Assembly (NCBI RefSeq): GCF_030122805.1
Contig: NZ_CP126080.1
Location: 1,431,001 to 1,495,000, forward strand
DNA from: Mesobacillus sp. AQ2
GTDB taxonomy: Bacteria; Bacillota; Bacilli; Bacillales; Cytobacillaceae
DNA: 64,000 nucleotides
Direction of reading: 5' to 3'
Part shown: positions 27,500 through 37,081 of the stretch, piece by piece
Numbering within the stretch: position 1 is the stretch's first letter
How the letters are laid out: every line of letters starts with the position of its first letter
The notes under the pieces: model-generated
Seen by the model: only the letters and a program-made list of their open reading frames with translations
Databases searched by the model: none
What the model was told of the DNA's origin: nothing
Translations under genes and position numbers: made by a program

Positions 27500-28450
27500 A
27501 TGCTGAAACGTTTCGGGCTGATATTGTTAAGCCTTCTTTTGCTTGGAGGATGCGGACAACCTATTGCATCCGGGAAGGTAGAGAAAGTCGGCCTGCTGGT
27601 GCCTGAAACTATTGATGATCAGGTGTGGGGGACAAAGGGATATCGCGGTCTTCTGCAAATCCAGACCCGTCTGGGTGTTGATGTTTTTTTCAAGGAAGGT
27701 ATGGATTCCCAAGAAGCTGTAGAGGAAGCTGTCAAGGAGTTCGACCGTAAAGGTGTGAACCTGATCTATGGCCATGGCAATGAGTACGCTGCCTTTTTCA
27801 ATAAGATATCTGAAGAATATCCAGATATCCATTTCATCAGTTTTAATGGAGATGCCCGAAAGAAGAACACGACAAGTCTGAACTTTGAGGGATATGCTAT
27901 GGGATTCTTTGGAGGTATGGTCGCGAGCCATATGTCTGAAACTGGCAAGGTCGGTATCATTGCAGCTTATGAATGGCAGCCTGAAGTCGAAGGATTTTAT
28001 GATGGGGCCATTTTTGAAAATAAGAATATGAAGGTCAACATCCGTTATGTTGGCCACTGGGATGACCAAAAGAAAGCGCTGGAAGTTCTTGACGAAGTTT
28101 TGGACGAGGGAGCGGATGTTATTTATCCTGCCGGAGATGGGTATAATGTTCCCGTTATCGAAAAAGTGAAGGACAGCGGCTTTTATGTGATTGGCTATAT
28201 TTCTGACCAGTCCGATTTCGGCGAGTCGACGGTTCTGACGAGTACTGTCCAGCATGTTGACGACTTGTATGAATTAACGGCTGAGAAGTACAATAACGGC
28301 AATCTTGAATCTGGCAATTTATCATTCGACTTTCAAGACGGTGTGATTACCCTTGGCAAATTCAGCCCTGATGTCGATTCAGAGTACCGCAAAAAGTTAA
28401 ATACTTATATCAATACTTATAAAAACACTGGCAAATTACCTAATCAATGA
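27500..28450 (+). CDS. med: Med, BMP-family lipoprotein, activator of comK expression
   Basis: 316 residues. Signal peptide with lipobox LGGC, acylated Cys at residue 18, then a periplasmic-binding-like domain of the BMP (Med/TmpC) family (KVGLLVPETIDDQVWGTKGY, GHGNEYA, GKVGIIAAYE). In B. subtilis Med is a membrane lipoprotein needed for full comK transcription, though BMP relatives bind nucleosides. The start is ATG 27500 with AGGAG nine bases before; ATG 27491 abuts the site. Followed 25 bases on by comZ, as in the med-comZ operon. Confidence 0.9.
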   Translation: MLKRFGLILLSLLLLGGCGQPIASGKVEKVGLLVPETIDDQVWGTKGYRGLLQIQTRLGVDVFFKEGMDSQEAVEEAVKEFDRKGVNLIYGHGNEYAAFFNKISEEYPDIHFISFNGDARKKNTTSLNFEGYAMGFFGGMVASHMSETGKVGIIAAYEWQPEVEGFYDGAIFENKNMKVNIRYVGHWDDQKKALEVLDEVLDEGADVIYPAGDGYNVPVIEKVKDSGFYVIGYISDQSDFGESTVLTSTVQHVDDLYELTAEKYNNGNLESGNLSFDFQDGVITLGKFSPDVDSEYRKKLNTYINTYKNTGKLPNQ

Positions 28451-28475
28451 TTTGACACTATAGGAGGCAAAGAAC

Positions 28476-28664
28476 ATGCAAAATAATGACAAAACAATGG
28501 AATTCATGCAAATCGCCATGAAGTACCTGCCAGAAGCCCAGCAAAAACTGCAAGAAGCAGGCATCGAGCTGACAATGGACAATCTGCAGCCATTTTTCAC
28601 CCTGTTCACAAAAGTAATGAACGAAGCATATGAACTGGGGAAAGCAGACGCTGCACAGGAATAG
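28476..28664 (+). CDS. comZ: ComZ, small competence regulator
   Basis: 62 residues. Helical, ending MNEAYELGKADAAQE. Size, position after med and the sequence fit ComZ, which in B. subtilis lowers late-competence comG expression. ATG 28476 with AGGAGG; terminator follows. Confidence 0.88.
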   Translation: MQNNDKTMEFMQIAMKYLPEAQQKLQEAGIELTMDNLQPFFTLFTKVMNEAYELGKADAAQE

Positions 28665-28665
28665 A

Positions 28666-28706
28666 TAAAAATAAAAGCTGAGGCATGCCTCAGCTTTTAT
28701 TTTTAT
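28666..28706. terminator. Bidirectional terminator between comZ and the yjzB-position gene
   Basis: AATAAAAGCTGAGGC and GCCTCAGCTTTTATT form one near-continuous palindrome between convergent genes. Confidence 0.88.
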
Positions 28707-29001
28707 CAATGATCTGGTTAAAAAAAGGCTTTACTTTGCCCAAAAGGGGCTTTAGTTCCCTGGCTGATGTGATCAATGTATCAACATGGTACATCACTTC
28801 ATCTAAATCAATTTGATCAAGGTACTTGCTTAAAGGGGAAGAAGGCTCTGCTGGTTGGTCATTGCTTTCGGCTATGTTCCTCTGACCTCCAAACATGATG
28901 TGGTCGAAATGATCGAATTCCTGTCCTTTCTCATCGCCGACTTCTTCTTCACTTCTCCTGAGCTTGAAACCAAACAGGTCTCTAGCTCTTTCATCCTCCA
29001 T
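28690..29001 (-). CDS. Hypothetical protein at the yjzB position
   Basis: 103 residues, acidic N-terminal half (EDERARDLFGFKLRRSEEE), Pro/Ser linker and a conserved-looking helical end (YLDQIDLDEVMYHVDTLITSARELKPLL is the core, residues about 60-90). No membrane segment or known motif. The helical end resembles a segment seen in other small Bacillus proteins. Position between comZ and fabH matches yjzB, but identity is not secure. The start is ATG 29001 with GGTGG eight bases before. The stop lies inside the shared terminator. Confidence 0.6.
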   Translation of the reverse strand: MEDERARDLFGFKLRRSEEEVGDEKGQEFDHFDHIMFGGQRNIAESNDQPAEPSSPLSKYLDQIDLDEVMYHVDTLITSARELKPLLGKVKPFFNQIIDKNKS

Positions 29002-29153
29002 TTTCATTCCCACCTTTCTCTATCTCTTTTTACATCAATATAGTGCAAACTGGCGGCTGGCACTTGCAGTTTTCAGACGTAATGTCCTCACTGTCAGTCT
29101 ATGAAGAATCTGGTCATATGGACTGGGTCAATAGTGGAATTCTTATTTTTCAG

Positions 29154-29199
29154 TTGCAGCAGGGGAGGATTATCTGCTAAAATTAGTACCAAGTCATAA
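29154..29199 (+). promoter_or_regulatory. fabH-fabF promoter with FapR-like operator
   Basis: TTGCAG (29154-29159), 18 bp, extended -10 TGC-TAAAAT (29175-29183). The 17-mer TTAGTACCAAGTCATAA at 29183-29199 resembles the FapR operator (TTAGTACC..GNTACTAA type), with the left half exact and the right half weaker. It sits over the start site, as at FapR-repressed fatty acid genes, where malonyl-CoA relieves repression. Confidence 0.75.
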
Positions 29200-29261
29200 T
29201 AATTGATAACAATAAATTGTGCTAAATAGACAGAATCCAAAAGATAAAGGAGATGGATCCC

Positions 29262-30194
29262 ATGAATGCAGGGATAATTGGGGTTGGGCGGTACTTGCCT
29301 GAAAATATAGTAACGAACCTTGATCTGGAAAAGAAAATGGACACTTCGGATGAGTGGATCCGCACAAGGACGGGGATTGAAGAAAGAAGAATTGCAAATG
29401 ATGATATGGATACATCACATTTAGCCTATCGTGCTGCAGCAGAAGCCATCAAAAATGCTGGTATTTCTGCTGAAGAACTAGACTTGATCCTGGTAGCTAC
29501 AGTTACGCCGGATCAGCCTTTCCCAACGGTGTCATGCATGCTCCAGGAACAGCTTGGTGCGAAAAAGGCTGCAGCAATGGACTTGAGTGCCGCATGCGCC
29601 GGATTCATGTATGGGATGGTAACCGGAAAGCAGTTTATCGAAGCAGGTACGTATAAGTACGTGTTAATAGTTGGTGTGGAGAAACTATCCAAGATCACTG
29701 ACTGGAATGATCGGAATACAGCTGTACTTTTTGGTGATGGTGCCGGTGCTGTAGTGATGGGGCCAGTGTCAGACGGTAAAGGAGTACTTTCGTTTGAATT
29801 GGGTTCTGACGGAACCGGCGGAAAGTATCTGTATCAGGACGACTATATTGTGATGAACGGCCGGGAAGTTTTCAAGTTTGCGGTAAGGCAAATGGGTGAG
29901 AGCAGCATCAATGTACTTGAAAAAGCCGGCCTTTCAAAAGAAGATGTAGATTTCCTGATTCCCCACCAGGCAAATATCAGGATCATGGAGTCTGCACGCC
30001 AGCGTCTTGAGCTTCCTATTGAAAAAATGTCAAAAACAGTCCATAAGTACGGAAATACATCTGCCGCTTCAATCCCGATTTCGCTTTTTGAAGAACTAGA
30101 AGCTGGAAAAATCAAGGATGGCGATGTAGTCGTAATGGTAGGCTTTGGCGGGGGATTGACCTGGGGCGCGATTGCCATGCGATGGGGTAGATAA
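29262..30194 (+). CDS. fabH: 3-oxoacyl-[ACP] synthase III FabH
   Basis: 310 residues. Starts fatty acid synthesis by condensing an acyl-CoA primer with malonyl-ACP. Catalytic Cys112 in SAACAGF, His235 in PHQAN, and the Asn of KYGNTS. Position and order equal fabHA of B. subtilis. The start is ATG 29262, nine bases after AAGGAG; ATG 29253 abuts that site. Forms an operon with fabF under the FapR-like operator. Confidence 0.96.
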   Translation: MNAGIIGVGRYLPENIVTNLDLEKKMDTSDEWIRTRTGIEERRIANDDMDTSHLAYRAAAEAIKNAGISAEELDLILVATVTPDQPFPTVSCMLQEQLGAKKAAAMDLSAACAGFMYGMVTGKQFIEAGTYKYVLIVGVEKLSKITDWNDRNTAVLFGDGAGAVVMGPVSDGKGVLSFELGSDGTGGKYLYQDDYIVMNGREVFKFAVRQMGESSINVLEKAGLSKEDVDFLIPHQANIRIMESARQRLELPIEKMSKTVHKYGNTSAASIPISLFEELEAGKIKDGDVVVMVGFGGGLTWGAIAMRWGR

Positions 30195-30244
30195 TTAAAA
30201 TAACTTCAATCAAAATAAGAGATCAGATAAAGGAGATGCAATAA

Positions 30245-31489
30245 ATGATGGAGAAACGCAGAGTCGTAGTTACTGGAATCGGGGCTGTCACGCCCCTCGG
30301 CAATGATGCAGAAACTACCTGGAAAAATATTGTGGAAGGTGTATCGGGAATCGGCCCGGTCACAAGGCTAAATGCCGATGATTTTCCGGCAAAGGTCGCA
30401 GCAGAAGTAAAAGAATTCAATGTTGAAAACTTTATAGACCGGAAAGATGCCAGGAAAATGGATCGCTTCACACATTATGCTGTTGCCGCATCCCTGATGG
30501 CTGTAAAAGATGCCGAGCTGGAAATTACCGATGAGAATGCGCCGCGAGTTGGTGTATGGATCGGATCGGGAATCGGCGGGATGGAGACATTCGAGCAGCA
30601 ACATGAAACATTCATGAATAGAGGGTACCGCAGGGTCAGCCCCTTCTTCGTGCCAATGATGATTCCTGACATGGCAACAGGACAGGTATCGATCACTCTT
30701 GGTGCAAGAGGCTTTAACTCATGTACAGTGACAGCGTGTGCGACGGGGACAAACTCAATCGGTGATGCTTTTAAGGTCATCCAGCGCGGTGATGCTGATG
30801 TTATGGTAACAGGCGGGGCAGAAGCACCAATAACAAAAATGTCTTTTGCAGGATTCTGTGCAAATACTGCCTTATCGACCAATCATGACCCAGAGAAAGC
30901 AAGCAGACCATTCGATAAAAACCGTGATGGCTTCGTGATGGGTGAAGGCGCTGGAATTGTCGTTCTTGAGGAATTAGAACACGCATTGGCCCGCGGAGCA
31001 AAAATCTATGCCGAAATCGTCGGCTATGGCGCAACTGGAGACGCACACCATATCACCGCACCCGCTCCAGAAGGTGAAGGCGGGGCAAGAGCGATGAAAA
31101 TGGCCCTTGATGATGCAGGGCTTGCACCAGAAGAAGTTGGTTATATCAATGCACATGGAACAAGCACCGAGTATAACGATAAATATGAAACAATGGCGAT
31201 CAAGACAGTCTTTGGCGAACAGGCATACAAGCTGGCAGTCAGTTCAACAAAATCGATGACAGGCCACTTGCTTGGAGCAGCAGGAGGAATTGAGGCAATC
31301 TTCACCGTACTTGCATTGAAAGAAGGAATTTTGCCTCCAACAATCAATCTTGAAAATCCAGATCCTGAATGTGATCTTGATTATGTTCCAAACGAAGCAC
31401 GCAGCCAGCAAGTAAACGCAGCAATCAGCAATTCGCTCGGTTTTGGCGGCCATAATGCGACAATTGCTTTCAGAAAATACGAAGCTTAA
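30245..31489 (+). CDS. fabF: 3-oxoacyl-[ACP] synthase II FabF
   Basis: 414 residues. Elongates acyl-ACP chains. Catalytic Cys165 in TACATGTNS, the two His in NAHGTST and [13 protein letters not shown], and the N-terminal [16 protein letters not shown] 30245 with AGGAG nine bases upstream. Ends the fabH-fabF unit; terminator follows. Confidence 0.97.
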   Translation: MMEKRRVVVTGIGAVTPLGNDAETTWKNIVEGVSGIGPVTRLNADDFPAKVAAEVKEFNVENFIDRKDARKMDRFTHYAVAASLMAVKDAELEITDENAPRVGVWIGSGIGGMETFEQQHETFMNRGYRRVSPFFVPMMIPDMATGQVSITLGARGFNSCTVTACATGTNSIGDAFKVIQRGDADVMVTGGAEAPITKMSFAGFCANTALSTNHDPEKASRPFDKNRDGFVMGEGAGIVVLEELEHALARGAKIYAEIVGYGATGDAHHITAPAPEGEGGARAMKMALDDAGLAPEEVGYINAHGTSTEYNDKYETMAIKTVFGEQAYKLAVSSTKSMTGHLLGAAGGIEAIFTVLALKEGILPPTINLENPDPECDLDYVPNEARSQQVNAAISNSLGFGGHNATIAFRKYEA

Positions 31490-31518
31490 TGATATCGGTA
31501 AAAGTCCTTCGTAATAGA

Positions 31519-31554
31519 AGCAGGAACCCTTTCGGCAGGGTTTCTGCTTTTTTT
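31519..31554 (+). terminator. fabF terminator
   Basis: AGCAGGAACCCT and AGGGTTTCTGCT arms around TTCGGC, followed by T7. Confidence 0.85.
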
Positions 31555-31836
31555 GTCGATAAATCCTTTCCGTACCTCCTATGCCCATGAGAATTCCATT
31601 TAGGGGCTAATTACACTCTTATAAAACTTCTTCCCCTCATACTAGAATTTGCCTCAATACTCTTTAGTTTCATGAAGAAAGCAGCATTGCTATCAAAAGA
31701 TCCTTTCAAAAAAAGTAATGAAAGTGTAATAAAAGTACCATGTTCCTAATAATTAATAATTATCAGAATGTTTTATTCAGGCCGATAGTGTCTTCTTTTA
31801 CTATTAATTTCTTGGGATGGGCGGTGTGCAAGAAAC
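31555..31836. promoter_or_regulatory. app operon control region
   Basis: This stretch holds the app promoter region. At 31758-31772 AATTATCAGAATGTT matches 12 of 15 positions of the CodY motif AATTTTCWGAAAATT. In an AT-rich gap such a match can occur by chance. A seven-codon open frame (ATG 31817 to TGA) ends overlapping the appD GTG start. No clear -35/-10 pair could be fixed. Confidence 0.4.
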
Positions 31837-32820
31837 GTGACAGCCTTATTGGAGCTAAAGAACCTAAAAACCTATTTTAAAAGAAAAAAGACAGTGATTC
31901 CTGCTGTGGACGGAGTGGACCTTGTCATCAATAAAGGGGAAACTGTCGCTTTGGTGGGAGAATCGGGATCCGGCAAAAGCATTACATCTCTATCAATCAT
32001 GCGATTGATTCCTAGCCCGCCCGGGGAAATTGTGGACGGGCAGATCCATTTTGATGGGCGGGACCTTGTGATGGCCACAGAGGACGAAATGTGCAAAATC
32101 CGAGGCAATGACATTTCGATGATTTTTCAGGAACCGATGACTTCACTGAATCCTGTGCTTACCATCGGTGAACAAATAACAGAAGTCCTGACATACCATC
32201 AGGGATTGAATCAGGCAATGGCGAAGCAAAAAGCCATCGAGATGCTGGAACTCGTTGGATTTTCACGGGCGAAGGAAATTATCAATGATTATCCCCACCG
32301 GCTTTCGGGAGGAATGCGCCAGCGGGTGATGATTGCGATGGCCATGAGCTGCAACCCAAAGCTTTTGATTGCGGATGAGCCAACTACAGCTTTGGACGTG
32401 ACAATCCAGGCGCAGATCCTGGATCTGATGAAGGATTTGAGCACAAAATTCGATACCTCGATCCTGATCATTACCCATGATCTTGGAGTGGTTTCCGAAG
32501 TCGCAGACCGGGTTGTCGTCATGTACGCGGGCCAGGTTGTGGAGCAAGCAATCGTGGAGGACCTGTTTGAAAATCCACTGCATCCATACACTGAGGGCCT
32601 GATGGGTTCCATCCCGTCGGTAGACGAGGACCACGCCCGGCTTGTGTCAATAGAAGGAAATGTACCTTCACCCGAGAATCTGCCAAAAGGCTGCCGTTTT
32701 GCTCCTCGATGCCCACGTGCCTTTGACCGCTGTTTCAGTGAAATGCCAAGTCTTGTGAGGAAATATAGCACACGGTCTGTAAGGTGCTTTTTACATGAAA
32801 GCAAGGAGGTGGAGAAATGA
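31837..32820 (+). CDS. appD: Oligopeptide ABC transporter ATP-binding protein AppD
   Basis: 327 residues. ABC ATPase: Walker A GESGSGKS, Q-loop MIFQEPMTSLNP, signature LSGGMRQRV, Walker B LLIADEPT. The C-terminal extension has GCRFAPRCPRAFDRC, the four-Cys pattern that in OppD/DppD relatives binds an iron-sulfur cluster. Powers peptide uptake through AppB/AppC. Starts at GTG 31837; the ribosome site (GGGCGGTG) is poor and ten bases away. Order D-F-A-B-C as in B. subtilis app. Confidence 0.93.
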   Translation: MTALLELKNLKTYFKRKKTVIPAVDGVDLVINKGETVALVGESGSGKSITSLSIMRLIPSPPGEIVDGQIHFDGRDLVMATEDEMCKIRGNDISMIFQEPMTSLNPVLTIGEQITEVLTYHQGLNQAMAKQKAIEMLELVGFSRAKEIINDYPHRLSGGMRQRVMIAMAMSCNPKLLIADEPTTALDVTIQAQILDLMKDLSTKFDTSILIITHDLGVVSEVADRVVVMYAGQVVEQAIVEDLFENPLHPYTEGLMGSIPSVDEDHARLVSIEGNVPSPENLPKGCRFAPRCPRAFDRCFSEMPSLVRKYSTRSVRCFLHESKEVEK

Positions 32821-33839
32821 TTGCAGCCAAGGAATCACTGGAAAACAAATCAAAACAAGATAGCTCCGAAACCTTGCTTGAATTACAAGATTTGAAAAAG
32901 CACTTTCCTATTAAAGCAGGACTATTGCAAAAGACAGTTGGTCATATAAAAGCGGTTGACGGAATAAATTTGAAGGTGAATAAAGGAGAGACTCTTGGAA
33001 TTGTAGGAGAATCAGGCTGTGGCAAATCTACTGTCGGCAGGACGATTATACGGCTCTATGAACCTACCAATGGAAAAATCATTTTCAACGGCAAGGATAT
33101 CTCCCATCTTTCGGAGAGTGACCTGAGAAGGGATGTACGCAAAAATATACAAATGATCTTCCAGGATCCATTCGCTTCGCTTAATCCGAGAAAAACATTG
33201 AGATCAATCATCAGGGAGCCTCTTGATACCCATCAATTGTATAAGAGCAAAGAGAGGGACATTCATGTTGAGAGCTTATTGGAAAAGGTAGGACTAAATG
33301 CTTCGTTTATCAATCGTTATCCCCATGAATTTTCCGGGGGGCAGCGCCAGAGAATTGGAATAGCCCGAACACTGGCATTGAACCCGGAATTGATTATAGC
33401 CGATGAAGCTGTTTCTGCCCTGGATGTTTCCATTCAAGCACAAATCATTAATCTGATGGAAGACCTTCAGGAGGAATTTGGGCTTACTTATATTTTTATC
33501 TCCCATGACCTAAGTGTTGTCAGACATATTAGTGACAGGGTTGGTGTCATGTATCTAGGAAAAATGATGGAACTCGCTGCAAAAAAAGACCTGTATTCAG
33601 AACCGCTGCATCCATATACACAGGCACTCTTGTCAGCTGTTCCGGTTCCTAGAAAGAAAGGTGTCATGAAGCGAGAGCGCATCATCTTGAAAGGCGAGCT
33701 TCCGAGTCCATCGAATCCGCCCAAAGGGTGTGTATTCCATACAAGGTGTCCAGCTGCATTTGACCTTTGCAGACAAGTGGATCCTGAATTCAAAGAAGTC
33801 AGGAACAACCATTTTGTTGCCTGCCATCTATATACATAG
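32817..33839 (+). CDS. appF: Oligopeptide ABC transporter ATP-binding protein AppF
   Basis: 340 residues. Second ATPase of the App transporter: Walker A GESGCGKS, LNPRKTLR after the Q-loop, signature FSGGQRQRI, Walker B LIIADEAVSALD. The C-terminal tail has GCVFHTRCPAAFDLC, again the four-Cys motif. Starts within the appD stop (ATGA), so the pair is coupled. Confidence 0.93.
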   Translation: MIAAKESLENKSKQDSSETLLELQDLKKHFPIKAGLLQKTVGHIKAVDGINLKVNKGETLGIVGESGCGKSTVGRTIIRLYEPTNGKIIFNGKDISHLSESDLRRDVRKNIQMIFQDPFASLNPRKTLRSIIREPLDTHQLYKSKERDIHVESLLEKVGLNASFINRYPHEFSGGQRQRIGIARTLALNPELIIADEAVSALDVSIQAQIINLMEDLQEEFGLTYIFISHDLSVVRHISDRVGVMYLGKMMELAAKKDLYSEPLHPYTQALLSAVPVPRKKGVMKRERIILKGELPSPSNPPKGCVFHTRCPAAFDLCRQVDPEFKEVRNNHFVACHLYT

Positions 33840-33923
33840 GGCAGCTGCAGAAACTGAAGGGGGGAGATAGGTATACCTTTCTGCTTATCTAGAAAATCAG
33901 TAAAAATTTAAGGGGGAAATGAT

Positions 33924-35573
33924 GTGAAATTAAGAAAAGCTTCATGGTTATTAATCAGTCTTACCCTGATCCTGTCGATTTTCCTGACTGCATGTACAGG
34001 AAATTCAGCTGAGGATCCTAAAGAAACTCCTGGAGATGATGGCAAGAAAGAAGAGGAAGCTTCAGGACCGCAGCAGGGCGGGGATTTGATCATTGGTTCC
34101 ACTGGTGCGCCTACCGTTTTCAACCCACTTTATTCAACTGATACATCCAGTTCGGACATTGAAGGTTTCATTTATGACAGCCTGGTGTCATCGGATACTG
34201 AATTCAATCCGACTATGAGCATGGCAGAGTCGATCGATATCTCTGACGATGGCCTGACCTTTACAGCGAAATTGAAAAAGGGCATCAAATGGCACGACGG
34301 AGAAGAGTTCACTGCTGATGATGTAGTGTTCACGTTCAGCATCCCGAAAAACCCGGATTATAACGGCGAGCGCGGATCAGCTTTCGAATCAATGGAATCT
34401 GTCAAAAAAATTGATGATTATACGGTCGAGTTCAAACTGAGCAAGAAAGATGCTTCTTTCTATCCGGTTTCACTGAGCTACTATATCCTGCCAGAACACA
34501 TCCTGAAAGATGTACCGGTTGCCGAACTTGGTGAGCATGAATTCAATACGAAAAGTCCAATTGGTACTGGTCCATTCAAATTCGTTGAATGGAAAGACGG
34601 AGAGTATGTAAAGGTTGAAGCCTTCGATGACTACTTCAAAGGCCGTCCATACCTTGATACGCTCACCTATAAAATCGTTCCTGATATGGATGCCATGATC
34701 GCGCAAATCCAGGCTGGAGATATTCATTTTGCAGCTGGTGTTCCTGGAACTGATATTGAAACAGTCAAGTCATTCCCTGGTGTGAAGGTTGAGTCAGGCC
34801 TTGCTCTTTCCTACACATATCTGGGATACAACCAGAAGAATGATCTGTTCAAAGATAAAAAAGTCCGACAGGCAATTACACACGCAATCGACAGGGAAGC
34901 AATCGTAAATTCTGTCATGAACGGTGACGGTAAAGTCGCTGATGTTCCAGAGAGCCCACTTTCATTTGCATACAATGACGATGTTCCGAAATTTGGATAT
35001 GACGTCGAGAAAGCAAAATCATTACTAGCCGAAGCTGGCTGGAAGGACACAGATGGTGATGGAATCCTCGATAAGGACGGCAAGAAATTCTCTTTCACGG
35101 TAAAAACAAACCAGGGTAACAAAGTAAGGGAAGATATTGTCGTGGTTCTACAAGAGCAGCTGAAGGAAGTCGGAATCGAAGCCAAGCCGGAAATTGTTGA
35201 ATGGAGCGCATTCATCGAGCAAATTTCTGCGCCAAACTGGAATTACGACGCACTTGTACTTGGATGGAGTCTGTCAACATTCCCGGATCAGTATGATATT
35301 TTCCACTCTAGCCAGATGAAAGAAGGCTTGAACTTCGTCTGGTACTCAAACCCTGAGGCAGATAAGCTGATGGAAGAAGCGAAGCAAATCCTTGACCAGG
35401 ATGAGTACAAAGCAGCGTATGCCGAAATTTATAAGATGCTGGCAGAAGACCAGCCATACACATTCCTGTACTATCCAAATGTACACAGGGTCATGCCTGC
35501 GAATCTGGAAGGCTATGTATTCCACGCGAAGGATGATTTTTATGAAATCTCCAAGTGGTGGCTGAAAAAATAG
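33924..35573 (+). CDS. appA: Oligopeptide-binding lipoprotein AppA
   Basis: 549 residues. Family 5 extracellular solute-binding protein tethered to the membrane. Signal peptide with lipobox LTAC, acylated Cys24, an acidic linker, then the binding domain starting GGDLIIGSTGAPTVFNPLYS. The C-terminal part (LGWSLSTFPDQYDIFHSSQ, EDQPYTFLYYPN) is what I recall of B. subtilis AppA. GTG 33924 with AAGGGGG. Followed by a 545-bp repeat region before appB, which is unusual inside an operon. Confidence 0.93.
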   Translation: MKLRKASWLLISLTLILSIFLTACTGNSAEDPKETPGDDGKKEEEASGPQQGGDLIIGSTGAPTVFNPLYSTDTSSSDIEGFIYDSLVSSDTEFNPTMSMAESIDISDDGLTFTAKLKKGIKWHDGEEFTADDVVFTFSIPKNPDYNGERGSAFESMESVKKIDDYTVEFKLSKKDASFYPVSLSYYILPEHILKDVPVAELGEHEFNTKSPIGTGPFKFVEWKDGEYVKVEAFDDYFKGRPYLDTLTYKIVPDMDAMIAQIQAGDIHFAAGVPGTDIETVKSFPGVKVESGLALSYTYLGYNQKNDLFKDKKVRQAITHAIDREAIVNSVMNGDGKVADVPESPLSFAYNDDVPKFGYDVEKAKSLLAEAGWKDTDGDGILDKDGKKFSFTVKTNQGNKVREDIVVVLQEQLKEVGIEAKPEIVEWSAFIEQISAPNWNYDALVLGWSLSTFPDQYDIFHSSQMKEGLNFVWYSNPEADKLMEEAKQILDQDEYKAAYAEIYKMLAEDQPYTFLYYPNVHRVMPANLEGYVFHAKDDFYEISKWWLKK

Positions 35574-36118
35574 GATCAGGATGGGGGGGAAGGGAGTGTC
35601 CCTTCCCTTTCAGATTTTAAGTGCCGCCAGTTACCGAGGCGTTTTCTTCCGCCCAATGAAGTCAAAGAACGACTTCAGTGGTCAGCCTTCCGTGGCACAC
35701 GATGTGCTAGAACCGCCAGTCACAGGACGTGGCGTTTTTAGGCGGGCAGCGCTTGTCGGGGCAGACCAAGGTGCTTGCGCTTTTCATTGTCCAGCTCCAG
35801 CGCCTTGCCCCTCGAGTCGCTTCGGTCCGCCCAATGAAGTCAAAGAACGACTTCAGTGGTCGGCCCTCCGTGGCACACGAGGTGCTAGACCCGCCAGCCA
35901 CAGGACGTGGCGTTTTTAGGCGGGCAGCGCTTGTCGGGGCAGACCAAGGCGCTTGCGCTTTTCATTGTCCAGCTCCAGCGCCTTGCCCCTCGAGACGCTT
36001 CGGTCCTGGCAATGAAGTCAAAGAGCGACTTCACTGCCAGGCCCTCCAGCGCTTGTCGGGGCAGATCAAGGCGCTTGCACTTTTCTTATAATCTCTTAAT
36101 TTTTAAAGGAGAATTGCC
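35574..36118. other. Gene-free insert inside the app operon
   Basis: Between appA and appB there is no credible gene. From about 35650 to 36086 it is filled by a tandemly repeated palindromic element. The open frames here repeat the same peptide in shifted frames and lack ribosome sites. A GGAG site before appB closes it. Confidence 0.85.
35651..36086. repeat. 178-bp tandem repeat of a palindromic intergenic element (2 full units plus a short third)
   Basis: Unit 1 begins at 35651 and unit 2 at 35829, with roughly ten differences in 178 bases. The next register point is 36007, where a shorter third copy lacks the central GTGGCACACGA to TTAGGCGGG block. Each copy has outer arms AGCGCCTTG and CAAGGCGCT with CCCC and GGGG next to them, and an inner TGAAGTC-GACTTCA hairpin. 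The end sequence GCTTGCGCTTTTC recurs at 10.9 kb. Confidence 0.9.
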
Positions 36119-37069
36119 ATGCTATCTTATATCATTCGCCGAATACTGATGGCCATTCCTTTGCTGCTGGGCATTACGATTGTCTCTTTTGCCATCATGA
36201 AGCTGGCCCCCGGGGATCCTGCCAGCTTGATGATGGATCCGACCATCAGCCCTGAGGACAAGGCCAGGTTCATGGAAAGATACGGTCTTAATGACCCTAT
36301 TCATATCCAGTATTTGAAATGGCTGGGAGCCATGCTTCAAGGTGACTTTGGTACTTCACTGATCCGCAAAGGTGTTCCTGTCATAGAAATGATCATGAAC
36401 AGGATGCCGAATACCATTTTATTAATGGTCGTTTCGACATTGCTGGCATTGTTGATTTCAATTCCATTTGGAGTCATATCGGCAACCAGACCGTATTCAA
36501 AGCTCGACTATTCAGTGACCATTACATCATTCCTCGGCGTCGCAACACCAAACTTTTTCCTCGGCTTGATCCTGATCATGGTTTTTGCCGTCCAGAATAA
36601 TTGGTTCCCGACAGGAGGGGTCGCAACCCTGAATGCTCCTTTCAGTCTATGGGACAGGATCCACCACTTAATCATGCCAGCATTTGTTTTAGCCGCTGCC
36701 GATATGGCAGGGCTGACACGTTATACCAGGTCTAGCATGATGGAAGTGATCAAGCAGGATTATATGAGGACTGCGAGAGCAAAGGGCTTCAAGGAAAACA
36801 AAGTCATCTACAAACACGGGCTTCGAAATGGCCTGATCCCAGTCATCACCATTTTTGGGCTGATGATTCCTTCCTTCATTGGGGGAGCTGTCATTGTTGA
36901 AAAAATCTTTACCTGGCCAGGGATTGGCTTGTTATTCGTGGATTCTGCATTCCAGCGGGATTACCCGGTGATTATGGGGCTCACCGTCATCTCGGCAGTG
37001 TTTGTCGTCATTGGGAATTTGATCGCCGATATCCTGTACGCAATTTTTGATCCAAGGATCGAGTATTAA
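36119..37069 (+). CDS. appB: Oligopeptide ABC transporter permease AppB
   Basis: 316 residues, six membrane segments, OppB/DppB family. The N-terminus LSYIIRRILMAIPLLLGI and the cytoplasmic coupling loop YMRTARAKGFKENKVIYKHG (EAA-type) are typical. ATG 36119 with GGAG. It restarts the operon after the repeat insert, so its expression must cross 545 bases of structured RNA or use an unseen promoter. Confidence 0.92.
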   Translation: MLSYIIRRILMAIPLLLGITIVSFAIMKLAPGDPASLMMDPTISPEDKARFMERYGLNDPIHIQYLKWLGAMLQGDFGTSLIRKGVPVIEMIMNRMPNTILLMVVSTLLALLISIPFGVISATRPYSKLDYSVTITSFLGVATPNFFLGLILIMVFAVQNNWFPTGGVATLNAPFSLWDRIHHLIMPAFVLAAADMAGLTRYTRSSMMEVIKQDYMRTARAKGFKENKVIYKHGLRNGLIPVITIFGLMIPSFIGGAVIVEKIFTWPGIGLLFVDSAFQRDYPVIMGLTVISAVFVVIGNLIADILYAIFDPRIEY

Positions 37070-37081
37070 GGGGAGGTAAAC

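Noticed and set aside
35581..36149. Three overlapping open frames of 80-120 codons between appA and appB
   Set aside because: They translate the same tandem repeat in shifted frames, have no ribosome sites, and repeat identical peptides. They are repeat DNA, not genes.
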